From an uncultured Clostridia bacterium (GTDB lineage Bacteria; Bacillota; Clostridia; Oscillospirales; Ruminococcaceae), in contig CANQWC010000002.1 of NCBI GenBank assembly GCA_947627455.1, positions 62,001 through 126,000 on the forward strand: a stretch of DNA of 64,000 nucleotides, written 5' to 3'. Made by a program: the position numbers and the translations under genes. This document shows, in pieces, positions 21,821 to 34,274 of this stretch (position 1 is the stretch's first letter; every line of letters starts with the position of its first letter). Under the pieces are notes generated by a model. That model saw nothing but the letters and a program-made list of their open reading frames with translations, made no database searches and had not been told where the DNA came from.

Positions 21821-23098
21821 TTAATCTGTCTGAGCGGCCGCCGCCCTTTTTTCGGCCTCTTTGCGTTCAAGTTCAAGCTTGTGAAGCTCTTCCGTCGCGA
21901 AGTGAAGCTTTGTGAGGACGTTTCTTGCGGTCAGCGGGAAAACGAAGTATGTGTCGTTTAGGGTGCAGAGGTCGATGGCGTCTCCCCTGCCCTTGAAGTC
22001 GTACTCGATGTGAACCGAGCGCATCGACGCGACCGAGCGGTTGAATTCAAACCTGCCGTCCAAGATGTCGCCCGACATCGTGAAGCCGTTTTCGTCGTGG
22101 GTAAGCTTCACCGTGCCGAGGGTCTCGAACCCGATCTTTCCGTTGACAAGCCTTTCAAGCCGAGCGGTGTCCTCAAAGCGGTATCTTCCCTCGACGACCT
22201 CTTTTCTGACGTTCTCCCTCTCCCAGTTATACCAGTCGGGGACGTGTGTGAAGATGTCGGGACCGTTCTGCCGATGAAGCCGGCAGTATTCATCCATCTC
22301 CCAAAGTGCGCCGCAGTGCGAGCACCATATGCGGGTGTCCTTTGAATCGGTCGAAAATTCCGTCCCGCAGACGGGGCACTGATAGAGTATCTTGTGAATA
22401 TTCTGCGCCCGCTGCTTACAGGTTATCGCGATCTTGTTGTCGCGAACATAGGCGTAGTCGTCATAGACCAGCGCCTCTTCGATTCTTCGCTGAATCTCGT
22501 CGGCAGAAAGCTTCATGACCTCTTCGCGGGTGACTATCTGCATAAGCTTTCCCTCGATGGGCACCTTGCGGTAGGGCTTCTTGTTCCACTGCGGCGAGCG
22601 AATGAAGTTTCCCTTCGCGATGAAAACAGCGACAGGCACCTTTGCCTTTTTCGCAAGCTTTCCGAGCGCGCCGTCTATCTGTTCGTTGATCCCCGCGAGG
22701 GAGAACCTCGCCTCGGGGTATATGGTGCAGCAGATCTTCTGCCTTGTGAGGGCGTTGAGAATGTGCCTCACAACGGTCATATCGGCGGTGAATTTTCTCT
22801 TGTAGATGCCGCCGACGCCCCTCATAAGCCATTCGCGGCCGATGAATTCCTCAATCGAAATCACCCAGCTTGTGCGATAGGGGAAAATCGCCTTTACGAC
22901 CATCGGAAAATCGATGAACGAGGCGTGGTTGCAGAGTATCAGAAACGGGGGCTTAAGGCCCTCGCAGTTCTCCTTCGTGATGGTCACGCCGCCCGATATC
23001 TTCGAGAAAATCGAAGTTCCGCCCCACTCGATGGGCATTAAAACGGGCATCGGCTTTTTGGGCTTGCGCTTTGTGTCAAAGGCCTTTACTTCCGACAT
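21821..23098 (-). CDS. PlsC-like 1-acylglycerol-3-phosphate acyltransferase with C-terminal zinc ribbon
   Basis: A 425-residue cytoplasmic/membrane-associated acyltransferase. The first half has the LPLAT motifs: NHASFIDFP (HX4D catalytic block, near residue 57), GGIYKRKF, and TIYPEARFS, where the usual EGT is EAR. The second half carries a CPVC/CSHC zinc ribbon (about 240-265, VCGTEFSTDSKDTRIWCSHCG), then a beta-rich domain and a charged coiled tail (LELERKEAEKRAAA). This long form with a zinc ribbon is seen in Clostridia, but its lipid substrate is uncertain. The ribosome site AAGGTGAT precedes the ATG. It lies 18 bp after the DegV gene. Confidence 0.82.
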   Translation of the reverse strand: MSEVKAFDTKRKPKKPMPVLMPIEWGGTSIFSKISGGVTITKENCEGLKPPFLILCNHASFIDFPMVVKAIFPYRTSWVISIEEFIGREWLMRGVGGIYKRKFTADMTVVRHILNALTRQKICCTIYPEARFSLAGINEQIDGALGKLAKKAKVPVAVFIAKGNFIRSPQWNKKPYRKVPIEGKLMQIVTREEVMKLSADEIQRRIEEALVYDDYAYVRDNKIAITCKQRAQNIHKILYQCPVCGTEFSTDSKDTRIWCSHCGALWEMDEYCRLHRQNGPDIFTHVPDWYNWERENVRKEVVEGRYRFEDTARLERLVNGKIGFETLGTVKLTHDENGFTMSGDILDGRFEFNRSVASMRSVHIEYDFKGRGDAIDLCTLNDTYFVFPLTARNVLTKLHFATEELHKLELERKEAEKRAAAAQTD

Positions 23099-23116
23099 TC
23101 ATATCACCTTAATTCG

Positions 23117-23974
23117 TTATTTTTTATAGAACATTATCCCGAGGGTCCCCGCGCCGCAGTGGCTTGAAATGGTGCACCCCGCGAGCGTCTCGATTATATT
23201 TTCAAAGCCGTATTCCTCTTTGACTATCCTCTTCACCTCGTCGGTGATCTCCTTTTCAACGCCCGAGTTCACGACAAAAATAAGCGAGCGGTCGATGTCG
23301 TCCCTCCCGCGGAGGCGGCCGCGAACATAGTCGATGACGGTTTTTTCGGGGCTTCCGCGATATTTTCTTCCGACGTCCATCGAGCCGTCGGGCATTAAAA
23401 CTATTTCGGGCCGAAGCTTCAAAAGGTTAGCGCCGAAGGCAAGAACCCCCGAGCACCGCCCGCCCTTCTGAAGATATTCAAGCGTCCTCAGAACAAAGCT
23501 TACGTCAAGCTTCTCGCGGTATTCTTCGAGCTTTTTGACTATCTCCTCAGCCGAAAGCCCCTGCTCGGCAAGCTCGCCCGCCTTTAAAACAAGCATACCC
23601 GAGCCGCTTGAAAGGTTCAGCGAGTCGACGGGGTAGACGTTTTCAAGCTCGCCCGCGGCGATTCTCGCGTTCTGGTGACAGGCCGAAATCGCGCTCGAAA
23701 TGTTGATATGTATGACCGAATAACCCTGCTCGGTATAGGGGCGCCATCTTTCGAGGTATTCAAATTCAGATATCGCCGAGGTCTTCGGCAAAACCCCCGT
23801 GCGCGCAACATAGTCATAAAGCTCGGTGACTTTGAGGTTTACGCCGTCCTTTCTGAGCTCGTCGCCCAGAAGAACCCCGAGGGGAATCACATCGACCGAA
23901 TACCTTCTGTAAAGCTCGCCGTTAAGGTCGCAGGTCGAGTCGCAGGTTATCTTGATTTTTTGCTGAGTAGACAT
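23117..23974 (-). CDS. DegV/FakB-family fatty-acid-binding protein
   Basis: A 285-residue DegV-fold protein. The opening ITCDSTCDLNGELYRRY and DVIPLGVLLG, the serine/threonine ligand site (TSAISEFEYLERW and INISSAISACHQN), VLRTLEYLQKGGRCSG, and the closing SSHCGAGTLGIMFY are the family marks. FakB proteins hold a fatty acid while FakA phosphorylates its carboxylate. A FakA-type gene is in this window at 37.8-39.5 kb. I start at the ATG 23974. The extension to 24013 has no ribosome site. Its position between CotH and the acyltransferase suggests coupling of fatty-acid activation to phospholipid synthesis. Confidence 0.87.
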   Translation of the reverse strand: MSTQQKIKITCDSTCDLNGELYRRYSVDVIPLGVLLGDELRKDGVNLKVTELYDYVARTGVLPKTSAISEFEYLERWRPYTEQGYSVIHINISSAISACHQNARIAAGELENVYPVDSLNLSSGSGMLVLKAGELAEQGLSAEEIVKKLEEYREKLDVSFVLRTLEYLQKGGRCSGVLAFGANLLKLRPEIVLMPDGSMDVGRKYRGSPEKTVIDYVRGRLRGRDDIDRSLIFVVNSGVEKEITDEVKRIVKEEYGFENIIETLAGCTISSHCGAGTLGIMFYKK

Positions 23975-24016
23975 ATAAATCGTTGCTCCTTTAAAATTGC
24001 GGTTTATATCCAAGGC

Positions 24017-26512
24017 TTACCAATTGCCCCATTGAAACGTCGGAAGCTCGGCTTCGAGCAGGCGGGTCTTATAGTTGCAGGAGACCTCGTTATACTCCGA
24101 GCCGTAGGTATCAAGCCGAAGCGCCGTCAGCCTATGGGCGGGCCGAAGCGTCACTTCGGAAATAATTTCGCCGTCGCTGTTTTTGAGAGTGACAGTCTCG
24201 CCCTCTTTAAGGTTGAACCCGAGTTCAACGCAGCCGAGCGCGTCCATCTTTGAATAGTTCTTGCCGATGAGTTTTACCTCGGCGTTCGGGGTAAGGTTCA
24301 TCGAGGGTATCATAAATTCGTTCGAGCCGTCCGAAACGGTCATTCCGACCGTCGCTGCCGAGCGGCTTCCCGTGTTCTTCAGAATGATATAGTCGCCGCC
24401 CGCGCTGCCCTTATAGGCAATCTCATAAAGCTTAATGCCGCTGTTCTTCTCGACCTCAAGCTCGATCTCGATATTGCTGCCGAAGCGCTCCTTGCTGATG
24501 GTGACTTCGCGCTCGGTGATCTCCTCGCCGTTTATTATCCAGCGCACAAACTCCGCGCCGTCCTCAAGCGTACAGCTCAGCGGCACCTCAAGATTATTGA
24601 AATAGAAGCCGTCGAACGCGGGGCCGTCCGAAATTATATTCGCGGTCGAGAGGTTTATGACCGCGCCGTCTGCTGGCTCGCACCTGACATTATAGATGCC
24701 GTCCTTGTCATATGCGCTCGGGAAAACCTTCGACATCTGCGTCCTGATGGCGTAAGGCCGCTTTGTTATCCAGTCTTTAGCGTTGTTGAGCTCGCTCGCT
24801 GCACTCCAGAGGTTCGCCTTGTTGAGGTTTGCCGCCTCAACAAGCTCATGAAGCCTCAGCGTGCAGTATTCATCGAGGTAGGCCGACGCCCTCTCGGCGT
24901 TGAGGTAATACCCCGCAAGGTCGCAGAGAATGGTCACGAATTTATCCCTGATTTCGGGCCGCTTGCAGAGGGAGATCAAAAGGTCCGAGCGCTTGTAGTA
25001 CATATCGCCCTTGTCGTGAACGTCGTCCCGCCAGTCCTCGGGGAACAGTCCGAAGTTATCCTCTTTAAAGAGCTGCTGCATGTGAATCGTCAGAAAGCCG
25101 TTGTTATAAAGCCCGAGGGCGAAGTCGGTGTCATAGAGCATAAAGCGCCATCTTCCGTCGAAGATCGGTTCGCCGCCCTCGACGGGGTTTGCGTACCTGA
25201 AGACCTTATAATTGTTGTTCGGCCAGTCGCCGTTGCCGACGTAAGAGTTGAACGCGTAATAGGTCAAAAAGTTGTCGATGTCCAGAAGCTTCGAGAGCTC
25301 TTCAAAAGTCTCGTCGTCGGTGAGGTCTTTATAGGCATAGTCATACATCTCCCGCCATGCGGCGTTCTTCTCCGCCCAGTCGGGGTCGTCCGCGTCCTCT
25401 ATCATCATATACTCGCAGCCCTTGATTATGTCCCACTCGCCGTCGTCGACGCCGAATTTTTCGCTGACGTTATACTTGTGATCCAGAAGATCCTCCGAGA
25501 AAACCTGCTGAAGCCATGCAAAGCCGTAGTATTCCCCGTTGAGGAAAACCGCGGCGGGGCGCGATTTTTTCACCTCAAGCCCCGTGGCCTCGGCCATTGC
25601 CGAGATCGCGTCGTCGCGGGCATAGAGATAACCCGCGTCGTTGGCGCAAGCGCGAAGCGCAAGCTTTTTATACGAGACTATCTTATTCCCCTGCGAGTCC
25701 GAGGCGTCGGGGAAGAATTCATAGCGGAAGCGGTTGTTCACCTCGTCATATTCGCTTCGGGCGTAGAGTTTTAAATTCTTCTGATCGTTCGCTCTGCTCC
25801 AGCCTCCGAAAATTCTCAGGCCGCAGTCCTGAGAGATGATGCAGTTCCCGTCATACTCAAAAACGTCGACATGAGCGGCCCTCTCGCCCGCACGCCCGCG
25901 CTGATTCCAGTTTGCGGGGTCGGTCGGCTGAATCTCCCTCGTCGGGTTGGTGGCAAGATAGTCGTCCCTCATCTTCCCGAGAATAAAAATTCCGTCGTCA
26001 TAGTTATAAAGGCTGTCGGGGTCGATGGATATCGAGAAAACAAGGCAGTCAAACCTGCCCGAAATATTGTCGCCCGTGATATACGAGCGGGTGACGGGCT
26101 CGCTGAAAGTTCCGTCGGGGCGCTTCACCGCCGCGGTGATGTCATAGACCGAAATTTGATCCGAGGCCGATTTTATAGTTATCGGGTTGCGGTATTTTCT
26201 TCCGTTTGTGCGCGGGTCAGAGCCGTCGCGGGTATAGTAAATTTCGCCCTCTTCGTCGGACGAGAGCCCGAGCTTTTGCGGCGAGTCATAAAACCCCGCC
26301 GCGAGCGAAAACCTCACGGGTTCGTTGTCTGTCGAGCCGACGGGAACAAGCGGGTCGTTCTCTTCGGCGGTCGGGTCGGCGACGGGTTCTGCGGTCGGCG
26401 ACGGGTGGTGCGCGATGTAGTTTTCCGCAAGGGTTATTCCGAACGCCCCCGCGACAAAAATGACCGCAATAACAGCCGATAGAATTATTCTTTTGCGGGC
26501 AGCGGCTTTCAT
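24017..26512 (-). CDS. CotH-family secreted protein kinase with chitobiase-type and lamin-tail-like domains
   Basis: An 831-residue membrane-anchored protein. The N-terminal anchor (about 7-27, RIILSAVIAVIFVAGAFG) is followed by a low-complexity PT/E linker and a CHB_HEX_C-type domain near 65-140 (IYYTRDGSDPRTNGRKYRNP). The CotH kinase domain spans about 160-560, with LALRACANDAG, AVFLNGEYYGFAWLQ, LTYYAFNSYVGNGDWPNNN and RWRFMLYDTDFALGL. The C-terminal part has a beta domain and a lamin-tail-like domain (YIILKNTGS). B. subtilis CotH is an atypical kinase that phosphorylates spore coat proteins. This long exported form is common in Clostridia, and its target is unknown. The start at 26512 follows GGAGGTG by nine bases. 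It is the first gene of the run ending at 20156. Confidence 0.86.
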   Translation of the reverse strand: MKAAARKRIILSAVIAVIFVAGAFGITLAENYIAHHPSPTAEPVADPTAEENDPLVPVGSTDNEPVRFSLAAGFYDSPQKLGLSSDEEGEIYYTRDGSDPRTNGRKYRNPITIKSASDQISVYDITAAVKRPDGTFSEPVTRSYITGDNISGRFDCLVFSISIDPDSLYNYDDGIFILGKMRDDYLATNPTREIQPTDPANWNQRGRAGERAAHVDVFEYDGNCIISQDCGLRIFGGWSRANDQKNLKLYARSEYDEVNNRFRYEFFPDASDSQGNKIVSYKKLALRACANDAGYLYARDDAISAMAEATGLEVKKSRPAAVFLNGEYYGFAWLQQVFSEDLLDHKYNVSEKFGVDDGEWDIIKGCEYMMIEDADDPDWAEKNAAWREMYDYAYKDLTDDETFEELSKLLDIDNFLTYYAFNSYVGNGDWPNNNYKVFRYANPVEGGEPIFDGRWRFMLYDTDFALGLYNNGFLTIHMQQLFKEDNFGLFPEDWRDDVHDKGDMYYKRSDLLISLCKRPEIRDKFVTILCDLAGYYLNAERASAYLDEYCTLRLHELVEAANLNKANLWSAASELNNAKDWITKRPYAIRTQMSKVFPSAYDKDGIYNVRCEPADGAVINLSTANIISDGPAFDGFYFNNLEVPLSCTLEDGAEFVRWIINGEEITEREVTISKERFGSNIEIELEVEKNSGIKLYEIAYKGSAGGDYIILKNTGSRSAATVGMTVSDGSNEFMIPSMNLTPNAEVKLIGKNYSKMDALGCVELGFNLKEGETVTLKNSDGEIISEVTLRPAHRLTALRLDTYGSEYNEVSCNYKTRLLEAELPTFQWGNW

Positions 26513-26550
26513 TAAAGGGCGCACCTCCGAATCAAAAATCAATACAAAAA

Positions 26551-26579
26551 ATTATACCATGTTTTTTCGGGTTTGTAAA
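26551..26579 (-). promoter_or_regulatory. promoter of the CotH-VTC operon
   Basis: Minus strand -35 TTTACA (26574-26579), 17-bp spacer, perfect -10 TATAAT (26551-26556), 39 bp upstream of the start at 26512. Confidence 0.75.
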
Positions 26580-26688
26580 CAGTTTTTAGTGCAAAATCAA
26601 AATTTGTTGAAAAATCATCAATTTTTTGGTATTTTCGGGAGGCGAAATTTTTGGGCATTTGTGATAAAAACTTTCACTAAAATTCCTC

Positions 26689-26717
26689 TTTACAAAACCG
26701 CGAAACAGTGGTATTAT
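26689..26717 (+). promoter_or_regulatory. promoter of pyruvate:ferredoxin oxidoreductase
   Basis: -35 TTTACA (26689-26694), 17-bp spacer, -10 TATTAT (26712-26717), divergent from the CotH promoter and separated from it by AT-rich DNA. Confidence 0.7.
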
Positions 26718-26787
26718 ATAGGGTGCGAAGTTATGCGGATACCATAACGTTTAATTTTCCAAATTTTTTAAGGAGGATGTTTGTTAC

Positions 26788-30333
<3,546 letters not shown>

Positions 30334-30349
30334 GGTTAAACAAAATAAT

Positions 30350-30380
30350 CCCCCTCCGATAAAAAGGAGGGGGAATTTTT
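30350..30380. terminator. bidirectional terminator after PFOR
   Basis: 8-bp stem CCCCCTCC/GGAGGGGG with an A-rich loop and T-run. It also lies just beyond the stop of the convergent lipoprotein gene. Confidence 0.85.
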
Positions 30381-30390
30381 ATGGAAAATA

Positions 30391-31617
30391 TCAGTTATGC
30401 GCCACGGCGAGGACTTCGAGGCTGCACTTGACGTTCGGCTCTTTGGCGGTGAATTCGATTCGGTACTGCCCCGCGTTATACGAGCGATAGAGGTTGCCGA
30501 CGTATGGGCAGCTCCAGCCGTCCTTGAGGTGTTCGTCGAATTCCTTTGTCGCGACGAGCTCGCCGTTGAAGTATACGTTCGCGACCAGCACGCCGTAATC
30601 CTCGGGGTCTTTGGTCGGATAGACCACATAGGCGCACCTGCCCTCGAATTCAAAGACAAGCGGCTCGTTCTTGTCCGAATAGCTCTTTGTCCAGCCGTCG
30701 GAATAGTGGAACCCCGAGCTCTTATTTTTCCATGAGCCCGAATCGGCGGGCTCGGTATCTGAATGCTGAAGCATGTGAACATCGGTATAGAACAGCGTGT
30801 TCATCGGCTCGGCAGGTATAGTCACATCTTCGGCGGGGGCTTCGGCGCGGTCGACCTCATCGTAAAAATAAGAAATAAAGTCGGCGACAACGGCGTTGCC
30901 CTCGGCGTGCGGGTGGGTATAGTCCGAGGAAAACTCGTCCCAGCTCATCGCGCCCTCATCAAGAAGATAGGTTATCCCGTCGGCATAGCTTATCATCGGC
31001 AGGTTATAATATTCGCCGATCTCCTTTTTCCACCCCTGCGATGTCCAGCCCTCGCGCATTCTCGCGAAGAGAAGAATTATCGCGGGCTTGCTTTTATAGT
31101 TGAGCGCGTCGAGAATCATCGACTCGAACGCCGATTTTGTGTCGGCGTCGTCGCCGTCGTTGACGGCAAACTCGATAAAAACGATGTCGGGCTCGTGGTT
31201 GAGCACGTCGTTTTCAAACCTCAGCGCGCCGAGCGTCGAGGGTGTGCCCGAGATGCCCGAGTTGAAATAGTGAACGTTTTCGCCCTTGCCCTTGCCGAAG
31301 GTGTCTTTGAAGTAGTTGAACGAGCGGTTTGCATAGCTTGTTTCAAGGCCCTCGCCCTCGGTTATCGAGCCGCCGATGTAAACAACATTGACGTCCTCGC
31401 CGCTGCGGGCCTTTTTGATCGCGTTCTTGAGGCGATAGGTGTTGCCGAGGGTCGTAAGCGACTTTATCTTCGCGTTGTTCATATACTCTTCCCACGACGA
31501 GGGGTTATTTATCCAATCGAGGCCCGACTTTTCTGCGTCGGCCCCGCAGGCGGTGAGCAGGCCCATCGAGAGGGCGGCGGTCAGCGCGAAAACAAAGGCT
31601 TTTCTGAGATTTGACAT
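30391..31617 (-). CDS. SGNH/GDSL-hydrolase lipoprotein
   Basis: A 408-residue secreted lipoprotein: signal peptide with lipobox LLTACG, then an SGNH hydrolase domain with block I (VVYIGGSITEGEG, catalytic Ser), block III (IEFAVNDGDD, Asn) and block V (YTHPHAEGN, Asp/His). A C-terminal beta-sandwich (about 270-408) looks like a carbohydrate-binding or jelly-roll domain. It is probably an esterase that deacetylates polysaccharide or peptidoglycan outside the cell. I chose the ATG at 31617, seven bases after AAGGAG. A long in-frame extension to 31878 overlaps the upstream ATPase gene and is not protein-like. It lies 100 bp after the ATPase gene. No separate promoter was evident. Confidence 0.83.
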   Translation of the reverse strand: MSNLRKAFVFALTAALSMGLLTACGADAEKSGLDWINNPSSWEEYMNNAKIKSLTTLGNTYRLKNAIKKARSGEDVNVVYIGGSITEGEGLETSYANRSFNYFKDTFGKGKGENVHYFNSGISGTPSTLGALRFENDVLNHEPDIVFIEFAVNDGDDADTKSAFESMILDALNYKSKPAIILLFARMREGWTSQGWKKEIGEYYNLPMISYADGITYLLDEGAMSWDEFSSDYTHPHAEGNAVVADFISYFYDEVDRAEAPAEDVTIPAEPMNTLFYTDVHMLQHSDTEPADSGSWKNKSSGFHYSDGWTKSYSDKNEPLVFEFEGRCAYVVYPTKDPEDYGVLVANVYFNGELVATKEFDEHLKDGWSCPYVGNLYRSYNAGQYRIEFTAKEPNVKCSLEVLAVAHN

Positions 31618-31717
31618 AATCATGCTCCTTTTCGGTTTATGGGTCGGGCGATATTTCCCACATACGCACCGACGGGCGCCCGAAAGCCGAGCGCCCGCCG
31701 AGATTTGTTTTGAATTA

Positions 31718-32860
31718 TCAGTTGATGATGACCTTTTCGGTTTCCTTGTCGAAGATGTGGATTCTGTTGGCGTCGAGCGCGCAGGTGATAACGTCCTGAG
31801 GTCTTGCGGTCGAGCGGTTGGAAACGCGGGCGGTGAGGTTGATGCCCTCGCAGTTGAGGTAGAGATAGGTCTCAGCACCCATCATTTCGGCGACGTTGAC
31901 GGTGGCCTCAATGATACCGGTCTTTGCGGAGGAAATGAACATCTCCTCATCGTGAATGCACTCGGGGCGAACGCCGCAGATGATCTCTTTATTGAGATAA
32001 GGCGCAAGCGCTTCTTCGTTGACCTTGGACTCGGGAACCTCGATATAGAACTTGCGGCCGCGGCGCTCCTTAGTGTCTTCCGAGCCGAACTCGATGTTGT
32101 ACTTGCCGTCGATCTTGACGAGCTTCGAGTCGATGAAGTTCATCTGAGGCGAGCCGATGAAGCCCGCGACGAAGAGGTTGCAAGGATAGCTGTAAAGGGT
32201 CTGAGGGGTATCGACCTGCTGAATGAAGCCGTCCTTCATGACGACGATTCTGTCAGCCATGGTCATGGCCTCGGTCTGGTCGTGGGTGACGTAAATGAAG
32301 GTTGTGCCGAGCTTTTTGTGAAGAAGAGCGATCTCGGTTCTCATCTGAGCACGGAGCTTAGCGTCGAGGTTCGAGAGAGGCTCGTCAAGAAGGAAGACCT
32401 GCGGCTCACGAACAAGGGCACGGCCGAGGGCAACACGCTGTCTCTGTCCGCCCGAGAGAGCCTTCGGCTTTCTGTCGAGAAGGTGAGATATATCGAGGAT
32501 CCTTGCGGCTTCCTCAACCTTTCTTGCGATCTGATCCTTCGGGGTCTTTCTGAGCTTGAGGCCGAAAGCCATATTCTCAAAGACCGTCATGTGAGGATAG
32601 AGGGCGTAGTTCTGGAAAACCATCGCGATATCCCTGTCCTTCGGGGCGATATCGTTTACGAGGCGGTTGCCTATGTAAAGCTCGCCGTCGGTGATTTCTT
32701 CCAGACCCGCAATCATACGCAGGGTGGTCGACTTTCCGCAGCCCGAAGGACCGACAAAGATGATGAATTCCTTGTCTTTAACCTCGAGACAGAAGTCGGA
32801 AACGGCGACGACGCCGCCCGCATATTTTTTGTAGATGTGCTTGAGTGATAAGCTAGCCAT
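31718..32860 (-). CDS. MsmX/UgpC/MalK-type ABC transporter ATPase
   Basis: A 380-residue ATPase of the carbohydrate (CUT1) importer class. Walker [10 protein letters not shown] (37-45), Q-loop, signature [15 protein letters not shown] (from 135), Walker B VFLLDE (D159, E160) and H-loop YVTHDQ are all intact. The C-terminal TOBE/regulatory domain (about 240-380) ends in [16 protein letters not shown]. No permease or binding protein is adjacent. In Gram-positives such lone MsmX-type ATPases energise several sugar importers, so it is a candidate partner for the permeases that work with the solute-binding array at 0-3.8 kb. It has its own promoter and GGGAGG. Confidence 0.92.
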   Translation of the reverse strand: MASLSLKHIYKKYAGGVVAVSDFCLEVKDKEFIIFVGPSGCGKSTTLRMIAGLEEITDGELYIGNRLVNDIAPKDRDIAMVFQNYALYPHMTVFENMAFGLKLRKTPKDQIARKVEEAARILDISHLLDRKPKALSGGQRQRVALGRALVREPQVFLLDEPLSNLDAKLRAQMRTEIALLHKKLGTTFIYVTHDQTEAMTMADRIVVMKDGFIQQVDTPQTLYSYPCNLFVAGFIGSPQMNFIDSKLVKIDGKYNIEFGSEDTKERRGRKFYIEVPESKVNEEALAPYLNKEIICGVRPECIHDEEMFISSAKTGIIEATVNVAEMMGAETYLYLNCEGINLTARVSNRSTARPQDVITCALDANRIHIFDKETEKVIIN

Positions 32861-32921
32861 ATTATAAAGGCCTCCCTTTTCGCTGATTTTGTTACACTAA
32901 TACAGAATTAGCTACTCTTAT

Positions 32922-32950
32922 ATTATAGCCGCATATTCCGCCCCGCACAA
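32922..32950 (-). promoter_or_regulatory. promoter of the ABC ATPase gene
   Basis: Minus strand perfect -10 TATAAT (32922-32927), 17-bp spacer, weak -35 TTGTGC (32945-32950), 61 bp before the ATG. Confidence 0.55.
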
Positions 32951-33023
32951 GTGTTTTTTTTAACAAAGTTGATTGGCGCACTTTATTAAATTTGACGGAA
33001 AAAAGTTGGAAAGCGACGAATTA

Positions 33024-33734
33024 TCACCGAGTTTCAAGCGCCGAGACTTCCTCGGCGGTAAGCTCGCGGGCCTGTCCCTCAAAAAGATCGGGGTCAAGCT
33101 CAACCCCCGCTATCGAAGTTCTTTTGAGGTATACGACCTCGTTTTCAAAGCTTGAAAACATTCTTTTTATCTGGTGATATTTTCCTTCGCGAAGCGTAAG
33201 CCTGCATTCCCGCTCGCCGAGAATTTCAAGTCGGGCGGGCAGAAGCCTCTCGCCGTCAAGGGTCATTCCCCCTGAGAAAACATCAATAACGCTCGGCGGG
33301 CAGGGGTCGCGAAGCTTTACAAAATATGTCTTTTCAACGTGGCTTTTCGGCGATAAAATCCGATGCGCAAGCTCGCCGTCGTCGGTGATCAGAACAAACC
33401 CGACGGTGTCCTTGTCAAGCCGCCCCGCGGGGAAGAGCCCCTTTCTTCTGAGCCCCTCGGGAAGAAGATTCAGAACCGTCTCGGAGAGGCCGTCGCGAGT
33501 TGAGCAGACGACCCCCGAGGGCTTGTTGAGCATTATGTAGAGGTGCTTTTTATAGCCGACAGGCTTGCCGAAAAGGGTTATCTCGTCGGCCTCGGGCGAT
33601 ATCTTTTTTTCGGGCGAACGCTCGGCGGCGCCGTTGACCGAAACCTCGCCCCTGCGAATAAGCTCGCGGGCGGCGCTTCGCGATATCTCGCTGAGCTGAG
33701 AGGCTATGAACCTGTCAAGTCTTTGGACTTCCAT
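33024..33734 (-). CDS. rsuA: RsuA-family 16S rRNA pseudouridine synthase
   Basis: A 236-residue synthase that makes pseudouridine in rRNA (position 516 of 16S in E. coli). The N-terminal S4 RNA-binding domain (about 1-60, RLDRFIASQLSEISRSAARE) is followed by the catalytic domain with LNKPSGVVCSTRD and the active-site motif PAGRLDKDTVGFVLIT (Asp in GRLDKD). The late block REGKYHQIKRMF is typical of the RsuA/RluB/RluE subfamily. The short N-terminus without added domains and the neighbours do not separate RsuA from RluB, but RsuA is more likely from length. It lies 11 bp after the DUF4830-like gene. Confidence 0.85.
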   Translation of the reverse strand: MEVQRLDRFIASQLSEISRSAARELIRRGEVSVNGAAERSPEKKISPEADEITLFGKPVGYKKHLYIMLNKPSGVVCSTRDGLSETVLNLLPEGLRRKGLFPAGRLDKDTVGFVLITDDGELAHRILSPKSHVEKTYFVKLRDPCPPSVIDVFSGGMTLDGERLLPARLEILGERECRLTLREGKYHQIKRMFSSFENEVVYLKRTSIAGVELDPDLFEGQARELTAEEVSALETR

Positions 33735-33745
33735 TTTTCGCTCCT

Positions 33746-34207
33746 TTATTTCGTCTCCGCCCTTGCGATGCCCTGCATGAAGCCGTCAAGCTCGGTGCAG
33801 CTTATATCCGCGGCGATAAGCTTTCCGTCGCACAAAACAAGGTTCGCGACGATGTTATTCGGCCTGCCGTCATAGTTTAAAACGCTGTAAGAGTAGATCT
33901 CGGCGGGCATGCCCTTATAGTCGGTGAGGTCAAAGCCCTGCTCGCGCTGAAGATCGTTATACTTTGTATAAACGTCGTTCCACTCGGCGGGAATGGTCAC
34001 GCTTCGGCAGTTTATCGCCTGTTCCGATGTCTCCCACCCGAGGCCGTGAAGAAATTCAAGCCGTTCGCTCTCGGTCTCAAGAATAATCGCCGAGGGCTTT
34101 ATAAGGCGGTTTACGGCATAGATCACCGCAAAAATCACCGCCGCGATTATCAGCACCGTCAGCGCCGCGCGAAGAACCGATTTGATCTTTAAAGTCTTGA
34201 TATACAT
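33746..34207 (-). CDS. single-pass membrane protein, DUF4830-like
   Basis: A 153-residue protein with one N-terminal hydrophobic segment (about 12-32) and an extracellular domain. The pattern LEFLHGLGWE, VTIPAEWNDVYTKYNDLQ, QGFDLTDYKG and ISCTELDGFMQGI resembles the small Clostridial family DUF4830, whose function is unknown. The family name is from memory and was not searched. It is followed closely by rsuA, and they may be cotranscribed. The gap to the upstream ABC exporter is 67 bp. Confidence 0.68.
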   Translation of the reverse strand: MYIKTLKIKSVLRAALTVLIIAAVIFAVIYAVNRLIKPSAIILETESERLEFLHGLGWETSEQAINCRSVTIPAEWNDVYTKYNDLQREQGFDLTDYKGMPAEIYSYSVLNYDGRPNNIVANLVLCDGKLIAADISCTELDGFMQGIARAETK

Positions 34208-34274
34208 ATACTTGCCCCTTTTCCGATTTGGTTTTGGTCAAGTATATGCTTGTTTTCGGCGCGGTATTACGGTT

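Noticed and set aside
31439-32848. 469-codon plus-strand frame opposite the SGNH and ABC ATPase genes
   Set aside because: Antisense shadow spanning two real genes and the gap between them. It has no ribosome site.
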